Below the pieces are notes generated by a model. It saw nothing but the letters and a program-made list of their open reading frames with translations, was not told the DNA's origin and searched no databases. DNA of 64,000 bases from an uncultured Nocardioides sp. (lineage in GTDB: Bacteria > Actinomycetota > Actinomycetes > Propionibacteriales > Nocardioidaceae): NCBI RefSeq assembly GCF_947489365.1, contig NZ_CANLDB010000010.1, positions 1 through 64,000 of the forward strand, read 5' to 3'. Numbering within the stretch: the stretch's first letter is position 1; every line of letters begins with the position of its first letter. The position numbers and the translations under genes were made by a program. Positions 7,310 through 15,172 of the stretch are shown piece by piece.

Positions 7310-8258
7310 GGATCTGGCCCACCCGGACGCCGCCGCCCAGCAACGGCGCCTCCCCGGTGGCCCGCACCGCGGCACCGTCCACACCGTCCTCGCGGTCCAC
7401 GCCGGCCCGGGCCAGCGCGGCCGCGAGCACGACCGGCCGAGCGCGGGGCGCGCCGTCGTCCACCTTGAGCGCGAACGCGCGGCCGTCGGCCAGCGCCATC
7501 GCGTGGCACGACTCCGCCCCGGCCTTGCCGATGGCACCGGGGACGGCGTGCAGCAGCGCCGCCTCGTCGCGCCGCGACCCCGAGACCATCTCGGGGTGGC
7601 TGCGGATGGCGTCCGCGATCCGGCTCTCCGGTGTCCCCTCCGCGGCGACGGCCAGCGCGCGGAAGGCGCGGGCCAGACCCGTCAGGGACGTCGACAGCAG
7701 CGGTGCGCCGCAGCCGTCGATGGCGGTGGTCGCCACGGGCTCACCGGTGAGGTCGGCGAACGTCTCGGCGATCGCCACCTGCAGCGGGTGGTCGAGGTCG
7801 CGGTAGGACGCGGTGTCCCACCCGTTGACGACGCAGGTGGCGAGCATGGCGGCGTGCTTGCCGGAGCAGTTCATGAGGATCGGCGCCTTCTCCCCGCCGG
7901 CACGGATGACCTCGTCCCGGGCGACCTCGTCGATCGGCCAGTCCGGAGGCGTCTGCAGCGCGGACTCGTCCAGTCCCGCGCCGGCGAGGATCCGACGTGC
8001 ACCGTCGACGTGCATCGGCTCGCCCGAGTGCGACGCCGAGGCGAGGGCGAGGAGGTCGGGCGGCAGGTCGAGGCCGCAGCGGAGCATGCCGAGCGCCTGG
8101 ACGGGCTTGTTGCAGGACCGGGGCAGGACCGGCGACTCGACGTCGCCGACGGACCATTCCACCGCCCCGGAGGCGTCCAGGGCGACCACCGATCCTCGGT
8201 GGTGGCCCTCGACGAACCCGGAGCGGACGATCTCGGCGACGACCTCGTGACTCGGCAT
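7296..8258 (-). CDS. L-asparaginase II family protein
   Basis: The 320-residue protein spans the full asparaginase_II family (the thermolabile Rhizobium-type enzymes, distinct from bacterial type I/II amidohydrolases). Conserved blocks are RSCNKPVQAL (about 48-57), SASHSGEP, NCSGKHAAML and DGCGAP. The Ser/Lys pairs in the CSGKH and SCNKP blocks are the catalytic candidates in this family. It would hydrolyse asparagine to aspartate and ammonia in the cytosol; no signal peptide is seen. It is divergent from the lipoprotein gene at 8349 across a 90-bp promoter region. Confidence 0.88.
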   Translation of the reverse strand: MPSHEVVAEIVRSGFVEGHHRGSVVALDASGAVEWSVGDVESPVLPRSCNKPVQALGMLRCGLDLPPDLLALASASHSGEPMHVDGARRILAGAGLDESALQTPPDWPIDEVARDEVIRAGGEKAPILMNCSGKHAAMLATCVVNGWDTASYRDLDHPLQVAIAETFADLTGEPVATTAIDGCGAPLLSTSLTGLARAFRALAVAAEGTPESRIADAIRSHPEMVSGSRRDEAALLHAVPGAIGKAGAESCHAMALADGRAFALKVDDGAPRARPVVLAAALARAGVDREDGVDGAAVRATGEAPLLGGGVRVGQIRAVL

Positions 8259-8348
8259 GTCCGGACCCTACGAGGACCGGGTTAGGCTGCGCCGGTTGCC
8301 CGGCGCGCGCCGGGCCAGCCCGCCCCGCCCGAGCCCCTGGAGTCCGCT

Positions 8349-8852
8349 GTGTCCCGACGACCGTGGGCCGCGGCCCGCCTCGCCGCCCCTCTCGCTCTCG
8401 TGCTCTCCCTGGTCGCGTGCTCCTCCGACGAGGACGCGCCCGCTCCCGAGGCGGACCGGTCCTCCTCCTCGACCGCCAGCGAGGACACCGACCCGGGGGT
8501 CGTCACCGAGGACGACGGCAGCAGCGTCACCACCTACCAGGGGATTCCCCCGGGGTTCCCCCTCGACGAGGTCCCCCTCCTCGACGAGGACAACATCGTC
8601 AGCGGGAGCACCTCGGAGGAGAAGGGGCGCACCAGCTACTCCGTCATCGTCGGGTCCGACCAGCAGGCCCTCGACGCGCGGGCCGCTGCGGTCGACCAGC
8701 TCGCGGGCACCGATCTGCAGCTCCTCGGTGAGGTCCCCACCGCCGAGGACGAGCCCGTCGTCTACACCGGCGACGGCGGCCTCTTCGTCGTCCTGCTCGT
8801 GGCGGGCTTCGACGACGGGTCCGAGCTCACCTACAGCGTCGAGACGAAGTGA
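8349..8852 (+). CDS. Predicted lipoprotein
   Basis: This 167-residue protein has a lipoprotein signal: a positive N-terminus, a hydrophobic core and the lipobox LVAC with Cys24, followed by an acidic Ser/Asp/Glu linker. The mature part has a GIPPGFPLDEVPLLDE motif and a small alpha/beta region, and resembles no family I can name. The GTG at 8349 gives the correct signal peptide. Its TGA overlaps the GTG of the downstream APS kinase gene (GTGA), so the two are translationally coupled. Confidence 0.75.
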   Translation: MSRRPWAAARLAAPLALVLSLVACSSDEDAPAPEADRSSSSTASEDTDPGVVTEDDGSSVTTYQGIPPGFPLDEVPLLDEDNIVSGSTSEEKGRTSYSVIVGSDQQALDARAAAVDQLAGTDLQLLGEVPTAEDEPVVYTGDGGLFVVLLVAGFDDGSELTYSVETK

Positions 8853-10039
8853 CCGTGCCCCTGCCGCAGCACTGCCCCTCCCCCACCGAGCTGGACGACC
8901 TCGAGCTCCTCCTGTCCGGAGCCGCCGCACCGCAGACCACCTTCGGGGGTGCCCTCGCGCTCGATCTCCCGGGCGACGTCGCTGCCGCGCAGCACGACGC
9001 CGGGGCGGTCGAGCTGGTCGATCCGGAGGGCCTGCCGCTGGCGCGCCTCGCCCTCGACGGCACCCTGACGGCGCTCTCACGGCCCGAGTACGGCGCGTTC
9101 CGGCGCCTCTTCCTGACCCCCGCCGAGTCGCGGACCACCCACGCGGGCCGCGTCGTCGTGCCCGTGGACGCCGAGCTCGGCGACGACCAGCGCGCGAGCC
9201 TGGCCGCCGACGGTCGACCGCTGCTCCTGCTGCCGCTGGTCGGCGCCGGCACCTCCTCGCTGTCCCGTCCGGCGCTGCTGCGCACGACGCTGGCCGCCGC
9301 CGACGCCCTGCCCGACGCCGCCGTGGTCGCCGTGCCCCTCGCCGCCCACCCCGACCACCCGGGTGCCGACGCCGACCTGCGGCGCACGGTCCTCGCCCAC
9401 TACGCCGGCGAGGACCCGGTCCTCGACGTGGGCGCCCCCGGCGCAGTGACGGGTCGCATCGCCGACATCGTCGCCGCCGACCGGCCCCCGCTCGCCGAGC
9501 AGGGCCTGGTGCTGTTCTTCACCGGCCTGTCCGGCAGCGGCAAGTCGACGATCGCCCGCGCTGTGATGGACCGGATCCTCGAGACCACCGACCGCACCGT
9601 CACCAGCCTCGACGGCGACGTCGTCCGCCGGAACCTCAGCGCCGGCCTGACCTTCTCCCGCGCCGACCGCGAGACCAACATCCGCCGCATCGGCTGGGTC
9701 GCCGCCGAGATCGCCCGTCACGGCGGTCTCGCCGTGTGCAGCCCCATCGCGCCCTTCGAGGAGACCCGGGCCCAGGTGCGCGCCATGGTCGACGACGCCC
9801 GCGGGGCCTTCGTGCTGGTCCACGTCGCGACGCCGCTGGAGGAGTGCGAGCGGCGCGACCGCAAGGGTCTCTACGCGAAGGCACGCCGCGGCGAGATCCC
9901 CGACTTCACCGGCATCTCCTCGCCGTACGAGGAGCCGAGTGACGCCGCCGTCCGCGTCGACACGACCGGCCGCACCATCGCCGACTGCGTCGACGAGGTC
10001 TGGGCCGCGCTGGTCGCGGCCGGTTACCTGGAGGGCTGA
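8849..10039 (+). CDS. cysC: Adenylylsulfate (APS) kinase with a degenerate ATP-sulfurylase-like N-terminal half
   Basis: Residues about 218-394 are a complete APS kinase: P-loop GLSGSGKST (226-234), SLDGDVVRRNLS, the CSPIAPFEETR block, and the family signature KGLYAKARRGEIPDFTGI. It phosphorylates APS to PAPS. The first roughly 215 residues resemble the N-terminal region of Sat-type ATP sulfurylase (LDDLELLLSGAAAP near 14; VDPEGLPLARL), but are shortened. The catalytic QxRNPxH motif is not found where expected, so this half is probably non-catalytic (inference). Active sulfate adenylylation would come from CysD/CysN at 14.3-16.5 kb; CysN here lacks a fused kinase. The gene overlaps the lipoprotein stop and is followed after 4 bp by the phosphatase. 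Confidence 0.88.
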   Translation: MTVPLPQHCPSPTELDDLELLLSGAAAPQTTFGGALALDLPGDVAAAQHDAGAVELVDPEGLPLARLALDGTLTALSRPEYGAFRRLFLTPAESRTTHAGRVVVPVDAELGDDQRASLAADGRPLLLLPLVGAGTSSLSRPALLRTTLAAADALPDAAVVAVPLAAHPDHPGADADLRRTVLAHYAGEDPVLDVGAPGAVTGRIADIVAADRPPLAEQGLVLFFTGLSGSGKSTIARAVMDRILETTDRTVTSLDGDVVRRNLSAGLTFSRADRETNIRRIGWVAAEIARHGGLAVCSPIAPFEETRAQVRAMVDDARGAFVLVHVATPLEECERRDRKGLYAKARRGEIPDFTGISSPYEEPSDAAVRVDTTGRTIADCVDEVWAALVAAGYLEG

Positions 10040-10043
10040 GCCC

Positions 10044-10607
10044 GTGGACGTGCTGTTCGTCTGCACCGCCAACATCTGCCGCTCGGCGTTCATGGAGCGG
10101 TGGGCCGCCCACGCCGCGGCCGGGACCGGCCTGCGCTTCGCCAGCGCCGGGACGCACGGCTACCGCGACCACCCGATGGACGACGAGATGCTCGCGACGC
10201 TCCGGCACCGCGGCGTCGACGCCACCGACTTCCGCAGCCGGCGTCTCACGCCGCGCATGGTCGCGGACGCCGACCTGGTGCTGACCGCGTCGCGGGAGCA
10301 CCGCGACTTCGCTCTCGAGGACTCCCCTGGGGCCTTCCGCAAGATCCTCACCCTGGGCCAGGCGGTCGACGCCGCCGGCCAGCTCCCGCCGGACCTCGAG
10401 CCGGGACAGCTGCTCGCGGAGCTCGCCCGCCACCGCGCCGGAGCCGACACCGTCCCCGACGTCGCGGACCCCTACCGGCGGGGCCCCGAGGCCGCGGAGG
10501 CCTGCGCCACTACCGTCGTGCAGATGCTCGACGCCCTGCTGCCGGTCCTCGCCGGTCCACCGGTGACCTCAGCCGGTCACGCCCCCCTGGAGACTCCGGA
10601 GCCCTGA
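10044..10607 (+). CDS. Low-molecular-weight protein-tyrosine phosphatase
   Basis: The 187-residue protein begins directly with the active-site loop CTANICRS: nucleophile Cys7 and Arg13 of the CX5R motif. The general-acid aspartate is Asp142 in the DPYRRG motif. Actinobacterial members dephosphorylate BY-kinases such as the one at 3658 and are often encoded in polysaccharide loci. Here it sits in an operon with APS kinase and a TauE/SafE permease. The GTG at 10044, 4 bp after the kinase stop, is chosen because it places the motif at the canonical N-terminal position. Its TGA overlaps the next ATG. Confidence 0.9.
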   Translation: MDVLFVCTANICRSAFMERWAAHAAAGTGLRFASAGTHGYRDHPMDDEMLATLRHRGVDATDFRSRRLTPRMVADADLVLTASREHRDFALEDSPGAFRKILTLGQAVDAAGQLPPDLEPGQLLAELARHRAGADTVPDVADPYRRGPEAAEACATTVVQMLDALLPVLAGPPVTSAGHAPLETPEP

Positions 10608-11590
10608 TGGACGACCTCTTCACCACCGCCGCCCTCGCCGTCCTCGTGGTCAGCTTCGGCGTCGGCATCGTCGTCGGCCTGACCGGCATGGGCGGCGGCG
10701 CCCTGATGACGCCCGCCCTGATCTTCCTGGGCATCCCCGCAACGGCCGCCGTCGCGAACGACCTCGTCGCCGCAGCGGCCAACAAGACCGTCGGCGCCGC
10801 CGTCCACTGGCGCCACGGCAAGCCGAACCTGCGGCTGGCAGGGCTGCTCATCGCCGGGTCGGTCCCCTTCGCCGCCGCGGGCGGCTTCCTCGTGCAGTAC
10901 CTCGGCGGTGAGTCCACCGAGGAGTTCCTCATCAAGGCGATCGGCGTCGCGCTGCTGTTCGCCGCCGCCAGCTACGCCCTGCGCATGTACCTCCAGCTCC
11001 GTGCCGTCACCTCCGGCAACGAGGCCCCGACCGACGACGTCGCCGTGCGCGTGGTCCCCACCGTGCTGGTCGGCGCCGTCGGCGGCCTCCTGGTCGGCAT
11101 CACCTCCGTCGGCTCGGGCTCGCTGATCATGGTCGCCCTGCTGCTGCTCTACCCCACGCTCTCCGCGCTCCGCCTCGTCGGCACCGACCTGCTGCAGGCC
11201 GTGCCCCTGGTCATCGCGGCGGCCATCGGCCACGTCGTCGTGTCCGGGGTCGACTGGGCCGTCCTGATCCCGCTGATCCTCGGCGGGACGCCCGGCACCT
11301 TCCTCGGCGCCCGCATGGCGAGCTGGGTCAGCCAGTCCGTCATCCGCCGCGGCATCGTCATCGTCCTGTCGCTGACCGGGTTGAAGATGCTCGGCCTCTC
11401 CCCCGAGGCGGTCGGCATCATCGGCGCCGGCCTGCTGCTGCTCGGTCCGCTGGCCTGGGGCTTCGTCCGCCAGACCCGCGGCCTGCCCGCCTTCGACAAC
11501 AACGCCGCGGCCTGGCGTTTGCCCAGCCGTGCCGACCGCGGACTCGGCAACGCCGACGACGAGAAACAGCCCGACGACAAGGTGCGCTGA
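10607..11590 (+). CDS. TauE/SafE family anion exporter/permease
   Basis: This 327-residue integral membrane protein has about eight transmembrane segments in two halves. Each half carries a Gly-rich motif typical of TauE/SafE: GVGIVVGLTGMGGGALMTP near 18 and GGLLVGITSVGSGSLI near 160. Family members export sulfite, sulfoacetate or related anions. Cotranscription with APS kinase supports a role in sulfur handling (inference). ATG 10607 overlaps the phosphatase stop (TGATG). The C-terminal 35 residues are a charged cytosolic tail. Confidence 0.85.
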   Translation: MDDLFTTAALAVLVVSFGVGIVVGLTGMGGGALMTPALIFLGIPATAAVANDLVAAAANKTVGAAVHWRHGKPNLRLAGLLIAGSVPFAAAGGFLVQYLGGESTEEFLIKAIGVALLFAAASYALRMYLQLRAVTSGNEAPTDDVAVRVVPTVLVGAVGGLLVGITSVGSGSLIMVALLLLYPTLSALRLVGTDLLQAVPLVIAAAIGHVVVSGVDWAVLIPLILGGTPGTFLGARMASWVSQSVIRRGIVIVLSLTGLKMLGLSPEAVGIIGAGLLLLGPLAWGFVRQTRGLPAFDNNAAAWRLPSRADRGLGNADDEKQPDDKVR

Positions 11591-11599
11591 CTTTCTGAG

Positions 11600-11640
11600 G
11601 ACCACCACAGCCACGGATGAGGGCTCGTGAGGTGGTGGTC
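11600..11640. terminator. Hairpin downstream of the TauE/SafE gene
   Basis: GACCACCAC at 11600-11608 pairs with GTGGTGGTC at 11632-11640 in a 9-bp stem, 10 bp past the stop codon. The loop is long (23 nt) and can fold further. It is a plausible end of the 8349-11590 operon. Confidence 0.5.
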
Positions 11641-11687
11641 GGATACTGGAGGGGCACGAGTGTTCCGACGCGGAATGGGGTCCGCTG

Positions 11688-11900
11688 ATGAGTCCGATCA
11701 CCAGGGTCACGAGGGTCAAGAGGGTCAAGAAGGCGCTGAAGCCGACGTCGCGGCTGCGTGACGTCGAGGGCGGCGTGGTCGAGCGCGACGGTCGGGTGAC
11801 CGCCACGTGCGGCTGCGGCGCGGTGCGCCATTGGCTCGTAGGGCCGCGGGCCCACGGCTCGGCCGAGCGGTGGCTGAGCCGGCACACGCACCTGGGGTAG
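11688..11900 (+). CDS. Small hypothetical protein with a CxC...H pattern
   Basis: This 70-residue frame starts with ATG after a G-rich stretch. It has a basic N-terminus (VTRVTRVKRVKKALKP, encoded by short DNA repeats of AGGGTCA type) and a C-terminal part with TCGCGAVRHWL followed by WLSRHTHLG. Two Cys and spaced His residues ending in a W-x-x-x-H pattern resemble other small actinobacterial zinc-finger-like proteins. I name no family. A GATACT sequence about 40 bp upstream could be a -10 element. It may be real, but a chance frame is possible. Confidence 0.45.
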   Translation: MSPITRVTRVKRVKKALKPTSRLRDVEGGVVERDGRVTATCGCGAVRHWLVGPRAHGSAERWLSRHTHLG

Positions 11901-11929
11901 GCGTCACTGGGCGGTAGGTGCGGCTGCTC

Positions 11930-11976
11930 GGTCTCGACGACGCGCGCTCGCTGCGCTCGCGTGCTGCTCGACCACC
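11930..11976. repeat. Inverted copy of the 47-bp repeat module
   Basis: This is the exact reverse complement, except for one base, of the 47-bp module found at 194-240 and 388-434. It sits in the gap between the small ORF at 11688-11900 and the acyltransferase stop at 12027. Confidence 0.9.
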
Positions 11977-12026
11977 TGGGCTGCGGCCGCGCCGCGCTGC
12001 GCGCGTCGAGACCACCGGCAACGCCA

Positions 12027-14111
12027 TCAGCGCAGTGCGCGCCCCAGTGCCCCCGCCAGGTGCTCGGCGTACGCCGTGCTGACGTGGCCGCGGTCGCGCA
12101 TGGGGATCATGTCGCCGATCACCGCGGGGCAGCGGCCGTCGGCGCAGAACCACGGCTCGGTGTCGACGAACCGCGCCGGGGTGCCCTCGGTGGCGCGGCG
12201 GCTCTGCTCCGTCACCGCCGCGGCCCGCTCGGCCGGCGACGTCAGGCACCCCTGGAGGGTGGCGCCCGACCGGCCGAGGCACTCGACGGGGTCGTCCTGG
12301 CGGCGGGGGACGTCACCGAGCATCGCCACCTGCCCGGCGTGGGGGGCGACGTCGTCGACGAGCTCGCGGTAGCCGTCGTACATCGCGGGCAGGGTCTTCT
12401 CGGCGTCCTGGGTGAACTCCCCGTCGACGAACATCCCCCGCGGCGCGGAGCCGGCGATGACGACGACATCGGGTGACAGCTCCTCGACCTGCTCCTGCGC
12501 CCAGGCGTTGAAGTCGGTGCACTCGCCCCAGGGGCGGTCGGCGTTGCGCGCGACCGAGACCACCCGGGCAGGGGTGCAGGCGGCCTTGACCAGGTAGTGG
12601 GTGCGGTAGCCCTCCCGCTCGGCCAGCTTCTCGAAGGCGGGGATCCAGTGGCGGCCGTGCGAGTTGCCGAGCAGGACGATCGACCTCTCGGCGTCGCGGT
12701 CGCCGCGGGTGCACAGCTCCCAGGGACCGGCGTCGTCGTAGTCGCAGGCGCCGAGGGGTGCCTTGTCGTCCTGCAGCTGCAGCAGGGTGGGCCGGAGGTC
12801 GGCGGGGATGTCCGCACCCTGCCGGGCCGCGACCACCGAGGACTGCACGAGGGCGACGGCGTCGTCGCCGCTCAGCCGGGCGCCGCCGGGGGCCCGGTCG
12901 AATCGCGAGGTCGTGATCGGTGCGCCGTCCTCGGCGCCGTCGCCGACGACCGCCATGCCCGCGCCGGCGCCGGTGACCACGAGCAGCAGCGACGCCGGGT
13001 ACAGGACGAGCTGGCGGCGCAGCCGGGCCGGGGCGTAGGACCGGAACGGCGTCTCGACCCAGCGGTAGGTCAACCACGCCAGGCCGAACGCCAGGGCCAC
13101 CACGACCACGGTCTCGACGAGGGTCAGCGGACGACCGGCGTACCCGGCCGCGATCACGAGCATCGGCCAGTGCCAGAGGTAGAGCGAGTACGACATGTCG
13201 CCCACCAGGCGCAGCGGCGCGACGCCGAGGGCCCGCTGAGCCAGCGGGAGGGGGCCGGTGATGCCGGTCCCGGCGGCCATCACCGCGGCCGTGCCGAGCA
13301 CGGGCAGCAGCGCGGCGTAACCGGGGAACGGCGTCTGCTCGGTCACCACGAAGCACGCGACGGCGATGGCGAGCAGCCCGCCCGTCGCGAGCAGGTTGCG
13401 GGCGAGGGCGGGCAGCCTCACGAACGCCGGCGCCGCGAGCGCGACCAGCGCGCCGACCCCGAACTCCCAGGTGCGGGTCAGGGTCGAGAAGTACGCCGTC
13501 TCCGGGCTGGCCACCGAGGCGTGGAGAGACCACGCCAGGCTGAGCGCGGTCATCACGCCGAGCGCGACGCCGATCGCCGTCGTACGACGCATCCCGCGGC
13601 GGGCCGCCAGCCAGACGCAGGCCACGAGCAGGACCGGCAGCAGCAGGTAGAACTGCTCCTCCACCGCCAGCGACCAGTAGTGCTGCATCGGCGAGGGGGG
13701 TGCCTCGTCGGCGAAGTAGTCGGTGCCGACCAGCGCGAACCGGACGTTGGCGGCGAAGAACGCCGACCAGACCGCGTCAACCGCCGTCTCCCGGGCCCGG
13801 ACGACGTCCAGCCACAGCGTCGACGCGGCGACCACGGCCACCGCGACCACGCTCGCCGCCGGCAGGATCCGCCGGGCCCGGCGGGCGTAGAACCGCCGCA
13901 GGGAGACCGTCCCGTCGCGCTCGACCTCGCGCAGCAGCAGCAGGGTGATGAGGAAGCCGGACAGGACGAAGAAGACGTCCAGGGTCACGAACCCGCCCGG
14001 GTAGGGGCTGAGCCCGGCGTGGAACAGGATGATCGCGAGCACCGCCAGGGCGCGCATGCCCTGGATGTCGTCACGGAAGCCCGCTCGCCGCGGAGTGGTC
14101 GGGTCGGGCAC
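12027..14111 (-). CDS. OafA/YrhL-type membrane O-acyltransferase with a C-terminal SGNH domain
   Basis: The 694-residue protein has two parts. The first roughly 350 residues are acyltransferase-3, with about ten membrane helices, the FHAGLSPYPGGFVTLDVFFV start, RRILPA, and WSLAVEEQFYLLLPV. After a membrane helix near 400 comes an extracytoplasmic SGNH hydrolase-like domain: LLGNSHGRHW near 500 holds the Ser of block I, and DRGHVS near the end holds the Asp/His of block V. Such proteins transfer acetyl groups to cell-surface glycans. The GTG at 14111 is preferred because it directly precedes the family-typical R-x-DIQGMRALAV start. It is divergent from cysD. Confidence 0.9.
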   Translation of the reverse strand: MPDPTTPRRAGFRDDIQGMRALAVLAIILFHAGLSPYPGGFVTLDVFFVLSGFLITLLLLREVERDGTVSLRRFYARRARRILPAASVVAVAVVAASTLWLDVVRARETAVDAVWSAFFAANVRFALVGTDYFADEAPPSPMQHYWSLAVEEQFYLLLPVLLVACVWLAARRGMRRTTAIGVALGVMTALSLAWSLHASVASPETAYFSTLTRTWEFGVGALVALAAPAFVRLPALARNLLATGGLLAIAVACFVVTEQTPFPGYAALLPVLGTAAVMAAGTGITGPLPLAQRALGVAPLRLVGDMSYSLYLWHWPMLVIAAGYAGRPLTLVETVVVVALAFGLAWLTYRWVETPFRSYAPARLRRQLVLYPASLLLVVTGAGAGMAVVGDGAEDGAPITTSRFDRAPGGARLSGDDAVALVQSSVVAARQGADIPADLRPTLLQLQDDKAPLGACDYDDAGPWELCTRGDRDAERSIVLLGNSHGRHWIPAFEKLAEREGYRTHYLVKAACTPARVVSVARNADRPWGECTDFNAWAQEQVEELSPDVVVIAGSAPRGMFVDGEFTQDAEKTLPAMYDGYRELVDDVAPHAGQVAMLGDVPRRQDDPVECLGRSGATLQGCLTSPAERAAAVTEQSRRATEGTPARFVDTEPWFCADGRCPAVIGDMIPMRDRGHVSTAYAEHLAGALGRALR

Positions 14112-14257
14112 AGCGTCTCCCGGGCCGGAGGGCCTGGTGGGGGGCAAGGCAAAGCCTCGAACGTAACAGGGGGTCCAGGACCCGCGTCGATATCGGGGCC
14201 CGGCCCGGCCGTGGCTACGATGTGGGCTGCTCCCGACGAGAGGTCTTGCGTACACCC

Positions 14258-15172
14258 ATGCCTGAAACCCACGCCGACTACCGGCTGAGCCAGCTCGACC
14301 AGCTGGAGGCGGAGTCGATCCACATCTTCCGGGAGGTGGCGGCGGAGCTCGAGAAGCCGGTGCTGATGTTCTCCGGCGGCAAGGACTCCATCGTCATGCT
14401 CCGTCTGGCGGAGAAGGCCTTCTACCCGGCGAAGATCCCGTTCCCGGTGCTGCAGGTCGACACCGGCTACGACTTCCCCGAGGTGCTCAGCTGCCGTGAC
14501 TCCTGGGTCGACCGGTTGGGCGTGCGCCTGATCGTCGCCTCGGTCGAGCAGGCCATCGCCGACGGCGTCGTCGTCGACGACGGCAAGACGAGCCGCAACC
14601 GCCTCCAGATCGGCACGCTGCTGAACGCCATCGAGTCCGAGGGCTTCACCGCCGCCTTCGGTGGTGGACGCCGCGACGAGGAGAAGGCCCGCGCCAAGGA
14701 GCGCGTCTACTCCCACCGCGACGAGTTCGGCCAGTGGGACCCGAAGATGCAGCGCCCCGAGCTGTGGAGCCTCTACAACGGGCGTCTGCACGAGGGCGAG
14801 CACATGCGGATCTTCCCGATCAGCAACTGGACCGAGCTCGACATCTGGGACTACATCGGTCGCGAGGGCATCGAGATCCCCTCGATCTACTACTCCCACC
14901 AGCGGCGCGTGTTCCTGCGCGACGGCATGCTGCTGTCGGAGTCGGACTTCAACCCGACCCGCGGCGGCGAGACGGTCGAGGAGCGCACCGTGCGCTTCCG
15001 CACCGTCGGCGACCTGACCCTGACCGGCTGCGTCGAGTCGACCGCCAGCACGATCCCCGAGATCATCGCCGAGGTCGCCATGTCCACGGTCACCGAGCGC
15101 GGCGCCACCCGTGGCGACGACCGGTTCTCCGAGGCCGCCATGGAGGACCGCAAGAAGGAGGGCTACTTCTGA
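14258..15172 (+). CDS. cysD: Sulfate adenylyltransferase subunit 2
   Basis: This 304-residue protein has the length and motifs of CysD. The PP-loop ATP-pyrophosphatase motif FSGGKDSIVML is near 36-46, followed by LQVDTGYDFPEV, FGGGRRDEEKARAKER and the C-terminal RTVGDLTLTG-V block. With CysN it makes APS from ATP and sulfate. Its TGA overlaps the ATG of cysN, so the two are cotranslated. A TACGAT at 14216-14221 may be a -10 element, though no good -35 is seen. Confidence 0.97.
   Translation: MPETHADYRLSQLDQLEAESIHIFREVAAELEKPVLMFSGGKDSIVMLRLAEKAFYPAKIPFPVLQVDTGYDFPEVLSCRDSWVDRLGVRLIVASVEQAIADGVVVDDGKTSRNRLQIGTLLNAIESEGFTAAFGGGRRDEEKARAKERVYSHRDEFGQWDPKMQRPELWSLYNGRLHEGEHMRIFPISNWTELDIWDYIGREGIEIPSIYYSHQRRVFLRDGMLLSESDFNPTRGGETVEERTVRFRTVGDLTLTGCVESTASTIPEIIAEVAMSTVTERGATRGDDRFSEAAMEDRKKEGYF

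Noticed and set aside
14112..14257. Sulfur-responsive riboswitch before cysD
   Set aside because: The 146-bp gap shows no conserved aptamer-like fold I can recognise; only a possible -10 element was seen.
12597..14288. 563-codon plus-strand frame
   Set aside because: It is antisense to the acyltransferase with its SGNH domain and overlaps the start of cysD.
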